From Sporothrix humicola (lineage: Eukaryota > Ascomycota > Sordariomycetes > Ophiostomatales > Ophiostomataceae): a stretch of 64,000 bases of DNA. Made by a program: the position numbers and the translations under genes. The DNA lies in assembly GCA_021396245.1 (NCBI GenBank), contig WNYE01000021.1, positions 248,001 through 312,000 on the forward strand, given 5' to 3'. Shown here piece by piece: positions 54,267 to 62,713 of this stretch. Positions within the stretch are counted from its first letter, which is position 1; each line of letters starts with the position of its first letter. Below the pieces are notes generated by a model. The model searched no databases. It worked only from the letters and a program-made list of their open reading frames with translations, and had not been told where the DNA came from.

Positions 54267-55205
54267 CTAATTTCCCTGCTTCCCCAGCCGAATACCGTTA
54301 GCTTTGCGCTTCTGGATCCAGTCCTCGTTCTGCTGTCCCAGCCACAAGTGCCGCGTCGCCTCGATCGGGCCCTCCACCTCGACATATGTGCCTGCTGCTG
54401 CGTAAATCGCCCGGCCGTGGTATTCCTTGTTGAGGCCCAAGAAAATGAGAGCGTGGGCAATGTCGATGGGCTGGTTGATCGGCAGATTGTCCCGCTGCCA
54501 CAAATGCAGAACGTGCGCCGTGAACTGAGTCTGCACAAACGCCGGCGCCACCAGGTTGATGCGGATGCCGCCGTTGGTCTCAGCCGCCAGCTGGTCCCGC
54601 AGCGACCGCACGAGGCCCAAGACGCCGTGTTTGGCCGTGTTGTAGATGGGGATGCCCGCCGTGTCGAGATACGACGCGGCCGATCCCGTGATCACGAGGG
54701 AACCGCCGGGAGTACCCGCACTTCCCGTGTTGTTGCCGGTCGCTCCTTCCTTCAACTGCTTCCGGAAGGTGCTCAGTGCCAGCTTCGTTGTGAGAACAAC
54801 ACCTTTCAACGTCACTTCTAGCACCAGCAGTTTTGGCTCCTTGAGCTTGCCCGTCGCCTCGTCCACCTCGTCAACAAACACGTCCTCGACCACCTCGTCG
54901 ATGCCCGCATTCGCAAACACCAGGTCGACGCGGCCATACTGGGCGACGACACTCTCAAAGACCCGAAGCTGGTCGGCCCAGACCGACACAGATCCTTCGT
55001 AAAAGTGTACGCGGTCGCCTAGTTCCGTGGCCAGAGCTTTGCCCCGGACACTGTCGACGTCCAGGAAATTGACAATGGCGCCCAAACCATGCAGTCGCCG
55101 GACGGTGGCCTCGCCGATGCCGGTTGCGCCGCCCGTGAGGATGGTAACCTTGTCTTTTGCTTCTTGGAAGAGCGGAAGGTCCGCAGGGATTTGAAGGGAG
55201 GTCAT
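54267..55205 (-). CDS. NAD-dependent short-chain dehydrogenase/reductase
   Basis: Single-exon gene of 312 residues from the ATG at 55205. SDR motifs: TGGATGIGE (24-32), an acidic FLDVD at the end of strand 2 (Asp49) that favours NAD over NADP, NAG (99-101), catalytic Ser175 in VITGSAASY, and Tyr188/Lys192 in YNTAK. Downstream RINLVAPAFVQTQF is typical. The length and the insert around 103-130 recall the 15-hydroxyprostaglandin-dehydrogenase-like group of fungal SDRs. It is unrelated in detail to the SDR at 51595, so the two probably catalyse different steps, for example the first alcohol oxidation and oxidation of the hydroxy acid after lactone opening. It shares an 893-bp divergent promoter with the MFS gene. 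Confidence 0.92.
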   Translation of the reverse strand: MTSLQIPADLPLFQEAKDKVTILTGGATGIGEATVRRLHGLGAIVNFLDVDSVRGKALATELGDRVHFYEGSVSVWADQLRVFESVVAQYGRVDLVFANAGIDEVVEDVFVDEVDEATGKLKEPKLLVLEVTLKGVVLTTKLALSTFRKQLKEGATGNNTGSAGTPGGSLVITGSAASYLDTAGIPIYNTAKHGVLGLVRSLRDQLAAETNGGIRINLVAPAFVQTQFTAHVLHLWQRDNLPINQPIDIAHALIFLGLNKEYHGRAIYAAAGTYVEVEGPIEATRHLWLGQQNEDWIQKRKANGIRLGKQGN

Positions 55206-56098
55206 GTTGAGGTGCTGTGGAGTGTCTTTCGGTGTATTGTGTTTGTGTTGATGTTTTTCATTAATTTTAATCTCGATCTCCAAGTAACACATACAAATAA
55301 TTATCTACAGCTTCTGATTAATGTCTTCTCTTTATCGATCTGAGCATGTTCACGAGTGAATAATATCTTATCACGACAGTCGTTCAAGCTAGTCAATGGC
55401 AACATTGTGGTGGACTCTTGGGTGATTTGATTTTGACAGGATTTAAAGGATTTGAGAAAGCAATGTCGACATTAAGCTATGGAAATAACGGAGAAAGAAA
55501 AGAAAGCAAGAAAAAAGAGGGATGCAGGCACGGAACGATGTCACGGCGATGCGGCGTTGGTGCCGGCGATGCCAAATGTAGTTACACCGTCGTGGTGTCA
55601 GGAAAAGGGCACTAAGAAAAGAAAGAAAATAAATGTGACTGACAGGAAAGGAGAAGAGACAAAAAGAACTAGCAACGGGTCATCCCAGCCTAGCTCGTCT
55701 ACCACGCGGTATTGGTTCTCCGTATTCTTTTTCTTAACATGTTTTTGCCTCCTTTCTTACCTTCCTGGGTATGATCCTTCTTTTGACAGGGCCCAAGCAA
55801 ATAGGAAAATACTGGGTCTCTCTTGCGTGATCGCGACCATGCACAATCTGTAGATGAATGCCGAATAAACGAACCCGTGAGTATCCACGACGTGTCAAGG
55901 GACTCCAATGCCTGCACGATTCATCGCCACGGTGAACACGATGGATAAAAAGGGAGTGTTCGGCACGTGGAAGAAGGCTGATGAGGACGGTAGATGACAA
56001 CCCAGCCTTCTCCTTCACCTTGATTTTCAAGAGTGTTCTATCTCAATAATTGCATCTCTTCTCTTCCATACATTTTTTTCTCTTATACTCTCCTCGTC
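55206..56098. promoter_or_regulatory. Divergent promoter, second SDR and MFS transporter
   Basis: 893 bp serving two cluster genes. Two direct copies of CGGCGATGC lie at 55544-55552 and 55564-55572, start to start 20 bp apart, about two helical turns. The right end is a CT-rich leader for the MFS gene. No gene supported. Confidence 0.5.
55544..55572 (+). promoter_or_regulatory. Paired CGGCGATGC sites
   Basis: Two exact copies of the nine-base motif in the same orientation, 20 bp apart. Helical phasing suggests cooperative binding by one factor. The same word is upstream of the OYE gene and the cluster regulator. Confidence 0.45.
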
Positions 56099-57775
56099 AT
56101 GGGTCTTTGGGTCCTTGAGCCAAAACAAAATGTCAAGGTGCCCGGCACAGTGCACGTCGAGCGCGACACCGACGCTCTTCGCACGCTGACGGCACATCTC
56201 AAGCATGGCACCGGCAGCGAAGAGGGCATCGTGCTCGTGCCCCAACCGTCCGACTCCGTCAACGACCCGCTCAACTGGCCGCGCGCCAAAAAGATTGCCC
56301 ACTCGTACTTTTTGTCGTTTGGCACCGGCCTGGCCTCGGGCACCTGCTATTTTCTAAACCCATCGGCCACGCTCATGGCCAAGCAGGTCGGCACCACCGT
56401 CACGCAAATGTCCCGCTCGCTGGCCATGCTGATGCTGTGTATGGGCATTGCCAGTATTCTGACGACGCCGTTGGCCCGGATCTACGGAAAGCGGCCTGTC
56501 TTTCTTTTGCTGGGCCTCGTGTCCGTCCTCGGTTACGGCATTCTGCTGTCTCACCCCACAAACATGCACTACCTCTACGCCGGCCGTGCTCTTTGGGGCG
56601 CCGGTGCCAGCGGTCTCGAGTATCTCGTGAGCTCGAGCGTCGGCGACTTGTTCTTTGTGCACCAGCGCGGCTTCCATCTGGCACTGTGGCACTTTGCTTT
56701 GGCTGGCGGCAACTCCCTGGGCCAGGTGATTGCGAGCCAGATTGTCGCCGGCCAGGGCTACGTCTGGGCGTTCCGGTATGCCGAGATCTTCATGGCCGTC
56801 TATGTCGTTGCACTCTTCTTCTTTGCGCCCGAGACGACGTACGTTCGTGCCAAGAAGTACGACACAGACGTCCTGGAGCTTTTGTCGGATGAAATCGGCG
56901 AGGGCGCGGCCAGTGCCAACACATCCGACCATCACCTGCCATCTGGTGCTGATGTCGACGAAAAGAACAATGCTCAGACCAAGACGACCGATCTCGAGAA
57001 CGCTGGCGCTTCCTCCGAAATAAAGACCACTTACACCCAGTCTCTTCGCATTTTCAACGGCCGATACAGCGACGAGAACTACTTCAAGGCCTTGATCGCG
57101 CCTTTTGCCACGTATATGCTCCCCGGCGTCGTCTGGGCCGCCTATTCGTACGGCTGTGCCGTCGCTTTCTCAGCTTCTCTGTCCGTCTCGCTGTCGTCCA
57201 TCTTCACCGTCGCTCCGTACCACTTTTCCACCAGAGCTGTTGGTCTCACTGTCCTCTCGCCCTTTGTCGCCAACATCATCGGCAATTTTATCCCGGGTCC
57301 CGTCGCCGACTGGCTCGTCACTTACATGTCTCGCAAAAACGGCGGCGTCTATGAGCCCGAGTTCCGCAATATTCTGTGCATCCCAGCTCTCATCACAGGT
57401 CTCGCCGGTTATTGGGGCTTTGGTCTCGCCATTCATTACAAGATCCACTGGTTCGCGCCCGTCTTCTTCTTTGGCGTGGCCGCCTTCTCAGGCTCCATCC
57501 TGTCGCTCGTCTCCAACACGTATCTGCTCGACTGCCACAGAAAACATGCCCAAGACGCTTATGCCGCTGTCACTCTCGTCAAGGCCGTCATGACCTTTGC
57601 TATTGCATTTTTCATCAACACGTGGCTCGCCCGCTCGGGTCCCGTGCGTGTCTACTTTATCATCGGCACCATCCACGGCATCGGCTGTATTTACGGCCTC
57701 GTGTTGTACGTCTTTGGCAAACGGATGCGTCTGGCTGTCCACCAGAACGCCTTCATCCAGCGTCACCTGCGTTGA
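56099..57775 (+). CDS. Major facilitator superfamily transporter (DHA1-like, 12 TM)
   Basis: Single-exon gene of 558 residues. The soluble N-terminus contains the DPLNWPRAKK motif found at the start of fungal DHA1-like MFS proteins. Transmembrane helices follow from about residue 60. The loop 2-3 region is PLARIYGKRPVFLLL, a variant of the MFS motif A. A central charged cytosolic loop (about residues 260-315) separates two sets of six helices, and the second half contains GPVADWLVTYMSRKNGGVYEPE. Such proteins move small organic molecules by proton coupling; import of a cluster substrate or export of a toxic intermediate are both possible. The position at the cluster edge and the motif-bearing shared promoter favour a cluster role. 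Confidence 0.92.
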   Translation: MGLWVLEPKQNVKVPGTVHVERDTDALRTLTAHLKHGTGSEEGIVLVPQPSDSVNDPLNWPRAKKIAHSYFLSFGTGLASGTCYFLNPSATLMAKQVGTTVTQMSRSLAMLMLCMGIASILTTPLARIYGKRPVFLLLGLVSVLGYGILLSHPTNMHYLYAGRALWGAGASGLEYLVSSSVGDLFFVHQRGFHLALWHFALAGGNSLGQVIASQIVAGQGYVWAFRYAEIFMAVYVVALFFFAPETTYVRAKKYDTDVLELLSDEIGEGAASANTSDHHLPSGADVDEKNNAQTKTTDLENAGASSEIKTTYTQSLRIFNGRYSDENYFKALIAPFATYMLPGVVWAAYSYGCAVAFSASLSVSLSSIFTVAPYHFSTRAVGLTVLSPFVANIIGNFIPGPVADWLVTYMSRKNGGVYEPEFRNILCIPALITGLAGYWGFGLAIHYKIHWFAPVFFFGVAAFSGSILSLVSNTYLLDCHRKHAQDAYAAVTLVKAVMTFAIAFFINTWLARSGPVRVYFIIGTIHGIGCIYGLVLYVFGKRMRLAVHQNAFIQRHLR

Positions 57776-58810
57776 TCATGTTCGGGGGTGAACTTGTTTG
57801 GTTGTCTGTTTTTTTGTAGAATACACTTGCACTCTCAATATATATTTATTTACTAATTATTTATTTCATAATTAATTGTCTTCGGTGAAACGCCGTTCAA
57901 ATAACCAGTAAGAAGTAATGGAAAAAGACTGCCATGTCGTCAGGGACGTGCACCTTGTCGTCCATCTCCACCGGAGATACGAACACTCGCCCTGCATTAG
58001 ATTGAGTAGATTTGGGGAGACTTTGGTAGACTTGGAGAGATTCTGGGGCACGTTTATGTCGATTGTCCACTAACACCAGAGATATTATTTCATATTATCT
58101 CATATTATCAAGAGAACTGCCTGCACCTTCCTAAACCGGTGCCGGCGTCGAGGCCGGGCAAGGCCGGTTCAAGGTCACGTGCACAAATGTCCTGGTGATC
58201 TTTGGCAGGGCGCTGTTGGCGTCGTTGGCGTCTTGGTCTCGGCTACGAACGGGCCAACCAGGAAAGGGAGAAAGGGCGACTTGTGGGGAAGAAATGCAGG
58301 CAAGGAAGGAGGAAAGAAGGAAAGAAGAAGTGGAGGAAGGAGCGGAGCAGGAGCGCTGGTCTCGACTCGATCAATGGCAGTGGGAAGGTGCAAGTGCGGA
58401 ACAAGAACGCTTTCAACGACAAGGCGACGACATCACGACAAACCAAGTAAACAAGACGGCAAAACGAAAAAGAAGAACACAAAACAATTTTGTGACGTGC
58501 CGAATTTTTTGTATGCTTTTTTGGCCGCTTTTCGAAATGGTCTGCCGCCGATTTCAGTGTTTCTCGTCACGCTCACCATTTTCAGTCTTGGTAATTGTCG
58601 TTTGTTGATTGCCGACATCCCTTTTGTTCTCATTTTTCTGAAAAATCCCTTCGAGCGGGGGAACAGTTTCTCTGTGTCATGGAAAGATAAGAAAAAGTAT
58701 AAGGGGCAAAAAGGCGCGAAAACCGGACCAAAAAAGTGGCGGTGGGTGCTCCGAGCGGTCATCCTGGCCAACTTGGACTGGTGGATGAGGCCGGAATATG
58801 TGCGTTCGCA

Positions 58811-58833
58811 GTGGCCGGAACTATTCCGGCCAC
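58811..58833. promoter_or_regulatory. Perfect 10-bp inverted repeat upstream of the IDO-family gene
   Basis: GTGGCCGGAA-cta-TTCCGGCCAC: arms of 10 bp match without mismatch around a 3-bp centre. It ends 6 bp before the TATATA element and 285 bp before the ATG at 59119. A third half-site, GGCCGGAA, lies at 58789-58796. The arrangement (CGG-N7-CCG within a larger palindrome) is what a dimeric Zn2Cys6 factor would bind. Confidence 0.65.
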
Positions 58834-58837
58834 GATG

Positions 58838-58846
58838 CATATATAC
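58838..58846 (+). promoter_or_regulatory. TATA element of the IDO-family gene
   Basis: CATATATAC, about 273 bp before the start codon and directly downstream of the inverted repeat. Probable core promoter element. Confidence 0.5.
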
Positions 58847-59118
58847 AGCGCCCGCGCCGGCTTTGGTCACGGCCACAACAAAGCAACCCAAGCAATTTGC
58901 ACTGCAAAAATCTCACATTTTCCGGTACTCTGCTATCCCCCCGTCCCCGTTAGCACTTTTTTCACATTGTCTTTGATTTTCTTTGATCCCCGTTGATTTT
59001 TCTTTGATTTTCGGGCATCATCGTCGTTGTCGTCGTCCCCTTTCACCAACACTCTTCATAACACACTTCTCTTTCACTTACCTCTCACTCATCTCACTCA
59101 CCTTCACACACTCTCAAA

Positions 59119-60648
59119 ATGGGCTCCATTATTGTTGACGACCCGACCATCTCGACCACGTTCGAGGTTCTCGGCGATGCTCATCCCGAGGACACGTCGT
59201 TGCCGGCGTTCATGGTGTCCAAGGCCCGTGGCTTCCTGCCCCGTGCTGAGCCTGTCGTTCAGCTGCCGGCTGCATTTGCACCGCTCGAGGACCTGCTGAC
59301 GCGTATGCCCGTCAAGCGTCTCGACGGCAAGCCTGGTCTGCTGGCTGATGGTGGTCTCGGTGATGCTATCCTCAAGGACAAGCTGCTGCCTGACCTGACG
59401 GACGCCATTGAGGACCCTGCCGTCAAGCACAACCTGCCCCTTCTCAACGCCCTGTATCGTGACTATGCATTCCTGGCATCTGCATTCCTCCTTGAGCCCT
59501 GCCACCTTCGCTTCTTGAAGGGTGAGCCGTACGGTCTTGGCCGTGACTTCCTGCCGGCCTGCATTGCCCGCCCTATTGCACGGACAGCCCGTCTGACTGG
59601 CTTCAAGCCGTTTATGGAGTATGCCGGCAGCTATGCGCTGTTCAACTACAGGTTGGAGGACCCCACCAAGGGCCTGGCGTACGACAACCTGCGGTTGATT
59701 CGGGCGTTTGAGCACGGCCTGGACCCCTCGTCGTCCGAGGCCGGCTTCGTGCTGGTGCACGTCGACATGGTGCGCAACTCGGGCCCGCTTGTGGCCGGCA
59801 CCTGCGACTGCCTGGACGTTGTCGAGGAGCAGAAGAAGACGACCGAGAACCGCGCCGCCTTCAACGACGGCCTGGAGCGGATCGTGTCGGCGCTGACCCG
59901 CATCAACGGCGTCATGGAGACCATGTGGGCCAAGTCGAGACCGGAGCAGTACACCAGCTTCCGCACATTCATCTTTGGCATCACTTCCCAAAGCATGTTC
60001 CCCGATGGCGTGGCGTATGAGGGCGTCGGCGCCGACGGGTTCGAGGCTGACACCCCCGACACCGTGACGCGTCTCAGCTTCCGCGGCGAGTCGGGTGCCA
60101 ACGACTCCATGGTCCCGCTGATGGACAGCTTCCTCCAGATCCCCATGCCCGACACGCCCCTGACGCAAATCCTCAAGGACTTCCGCCAGTACCGCCCCAG
60201 CAACCACCGCCAATTCCTGGCGTACGTGCGGCAGCGGTCGGGCGACCTGGGCGTCAAGGACTTTGCCTTGTCTGGTGGTGGTGCCATCTCGGGCGACGAT
60301 ATGGACGCTGTCCAGAGTGTCCGCCTCTGGTTGCAGATCCTCAACCAGGTGCGCGACTTCCGGTGGCGCCACTGGTGCTTCGGCAAGGAGTACATCCTCA
60401 AGCGCACATCGCACCCGACGGCCACGGGCGGCAGCCCCATTGTCACCTGGCTGCCGAACCAGCTGCAGGCTGTTCTCAAGGAGATGCAAGCCGTCTATGC
60501 GGCGGCGACCGGAACAACGGCAGGCGAGATCCCGGCCAGCAAGACCAAGCTGGGCGCGGACGTTGACGACATGATGGAGATGGCGATTAGGCAGAGCGCA
60601 ACGCTGGCCAAGGAGGTGGCCCGGTACTGCGAGGAGCGTGGTGTTTGA
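59119..60648 (+). CDS. Indoleamine 2,3-dioxygenase-family heme enzyme
   Basis: Single-exon gene of 509 residues. Family motifs include LPACIARPIARTA (about 142-154), LSFRGESGANDSMVPL (about 319-334; canonical FRGESGA), DFRQYRPSNHRQFLAYV and RHWCFGKEYIL. In the last, His418 is the likely heme ligand. The chain then continues with TSHPTATGGSP, the terminal TGG loop. The family opens the indole ring of tryptophan to N-formylkynurenine, the first step of kynurenine/NAD synthesis (Bna2 in yeast). The sequence departs from yeast Bna2 at several places and is longer than most, so it may belong to a divergent fungal IDO paralogue group rather than the housekeeping copy. The start context is CAAAATGGG after a C/T-rich leader. 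It is outside the neighbouring catabolic cluster and has its own operator-like palindrome. Confidence 0.88.
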   Translation: MGSIIVDDPTISTTFEVLGDAHPEDTSLPAFMVSKARGFLPRAEPVVQLPAAFAPLEDLLTRMPVKRLDGKPGLLADGGLGDAILKDKLLPDLTDAIEDPAVKHNLPLLNALYRDYAFLASAFLLEPCHLRFLKGEPYGLGRDFLPACIARPIARTARLTGFKPFMEYAGSYALFNYRLEDPTKGLAYDNLRLIRAFEHGLDPSSSEAGFVLVHVDMVRNSGPLVAGTCDCLDVVEEQKKTTENRAAFNDGLERIVSALTRINGVMETMWAKSRPEQYTSFRTFIFGITSQSMFPDGVAYEGVGADGFEADTPDTVTRLSFRGESGANDSMVPLMDSFLQIPMPDTPLTQILKDFRQYRPSNHRQFLAYVRQRSGDLGVKDFALSGGGAISGDDMDAVQSVRLWLQILNQVRDFRWRHWCFGKEYILKRTSHPTATGGSPIVTWLPNQLQAVLKEMQAVYAAATGTTAGEIPASKTKLGADVDDMMEMAIRQSATLAKEVARYCEERGV

Positions 60649-62713
60649 GCGGTGGAGGTGTGCCAAAATTAAAGAGGGGAGTGAGGATGGAACAAGGAGA
60701 AGGAAATTGGCAGTGAGGAGTTGCAGATGTTGACATCAGGAAGGAACAAAGTCAGTCCACGTCGCACAGGAAAGCACGATGGGCTGTTCCTTCTGTTGGC
60801 CGCTGCAGCCCCACTATTAACAACTGCCAATTTTCTGAGAATGCCCTTTCAACAGGCGTTCAGGCATCTCAGACACGAGTGCTACGATGTATTTGACCTT
60901 CATACCATAGCTTTGCTGTAGACATAAATTGTAAAATGACATTCAATTTTGAGCTTCCTTGCGAGTATCTGCGAGTATTCATACTGTAACAACCGCACGC
61001 CTCGAGATCAACCATCGCTCCTTCCTTCAGGCACTCGTGCGCTCCTTCCACACTCCGTCACAACACATGTCCACTGTAATTGTGCATTTACGGCAGGTGC
61101 ACCCACTCTTTCTCTACCCCAGTAAACTCCTTTTCGTCTCGTCTCACCTCACGCTTTGCCTCACTCACTCTTCGCGCCTCTTGATCCATCATCCACTCAT
61201 CTTACGGCTGACGCGATGTGCACTTCGATTTCCAATACGAAAACGGCGCCTTGTGAAGGAAGCAGGAAACGGCACGCTCCCACTCGTATCTGATCCTATC
61301 CTTCCGTCTTGACCCCAAAAGCGACTCAACTTTCTCTATTTCTCACTATTTCAAATTGACGTCGTGGCGGCCGCCCTACGATGCAGCTTACTCCCCCCTC
61401 GGGCTGCCCTGTCGCATCTACCACCCTCTGCACGCGATTGTGACCTTGTGTTGGTCGCAAGGCGGGCTGGGAAACGGGCTGCACCGGCCAGCCCAGCCGC
61501 AGCACTCTGGACCGAACGAATCCAATACCAAGACAGCCACCCCTTAGGACGTGGCTTTCGTTGGTTTTTTTTGTTCTTTGTGTGTCTTTTCTCAGCTATG
61601 CTGGTGTCGGCTTTCGTCCTGTTCCTTCTCGTCTATGGGACTCTAGTCTGCGGCTGATGGGATCGAAAAGTCAAAATCTCAAGTAAGCTCAAAAAGCCAA
61701 GACAGGTTGAAGAATTGAGAAGAAAATGAAAGAGACAACGAGACAACTGCAAGACAACAGAACCCGTCACCGACACTGCACCCCCTCATCTCTGGACTCT
61801 CCATCGCACCCGACAGGGCCAAGATACTCGTGCATCCGCCATGCGACATGCAGCATCGAAAGCGGAGAAGACCCTGACAGAAAGTCAAAAGTGACCCAAC
61901 GATGGGCGCAAAAATGACAAAATTATGGGAATAATGCAAGGAAACTGAGAAAACGGTCGAAGGATGCGCACCACCCTGGTCTGTCAGCTTTAATTACCTC
62001 TTATTTCTGCTGGCAGAGCCGCCGTTTATCGTCTGCGCAGAATCGCACAAAACTGAGAAGAAGAAGCAAAAACGTGCAGAAACACATGCAAAATCACACA
62101 CATAACGTCTTGTCATAATCGCTTGTCTGACTACGGGCGCAGCTGTCCGTTTCTGCGCGTCTCGCGAATCGTATTTCTCGTGTCGGTAGCCGTTGAGATC
62201 TGACTGTCCTCGTTCCTAGCTCTGATTGTTTTTTCTTTTCATCTTTTCTTCATTGTTTCTGTTCAGTGTCGTCTCCTGTTTCCCTTTTCTACCTTGCATG
62301 CTTCACATCGCGATTTCTTTGTTCCAACAACCCTACTCCCTCGTCAACCAAATAACCTTTTACCTTTCCGGAAGCAAGGAGCAAGGGTTGCATTTGCACG
62401 CCATCCGACAAAGAAAACGGAGCCGGGGCAACAAAAATAGGAACTCATCCTGCCATAAACAAGGGCCACGAGCCTGACAGCAACCCTCTGGCTTTGGCTA
62501 TCACTTTCCAGCCTTTTTTTTTTGTGAGTGCGAAAAGAGGGAAAAGACGAGGATGCGGTAAGGGAGGCCTGTCAACATCGTCTGCGACATTCCCTTGTCC
62601 GAATTAACCTTGTTTTCTTTCATTTTGTGTCTTCTATCTTTGTGTTTCTTTCCTCTCCCTTGTCTTTTCTGTGTCGTCGTTTTCTCCGTACTTTCACCTC
62701 CACATCGACAACC
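60649..62713. other. Intergenic, 2.1 kb, no supported gene
   Basis: 3' flank of the dioxygenase gene, then the promoter and long CT-rich leader of the cysteine-rich membrane-protein gene. Short open frames around 61356-61657 (63 and 97 codons) overlap in two frames and are unsupported. Confidence 0.55.

Larger units (their letters stand above)
57776..59118. other. Intergenic: MFS 3' flank and IDO-family promoter
   Basis: 1.34 kb without a supported gene. The left third is AT-rich 3' flank of the MFS gene. The right third holds the inverted repeat and TATA element of the downstream dioxygenase gene and a C/T-rich leader (about 59020-59115). A 265-codon frame (58179-58976) is basic, low-complexity and crosses the promoter elements, so I do not call it. 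Confidence 0.6.

Noticed and set aside
58179..58976. 265-codon frame between the MFS and IDO-family genes
   Set aside because: Very basic, low-complexity translation without a good ATG, and it overlaps the palindrome and TATA element of the dioxygenase promoter.
59104..60666. 520-codon minus-strand frame opposite the IDO-family gene
   Set aside because: The plus strand encodes clear IDO motifs. The antisense frame is His/Arg/Leu/Val-rich, low in recognisable motifs, and reflects codon bias.
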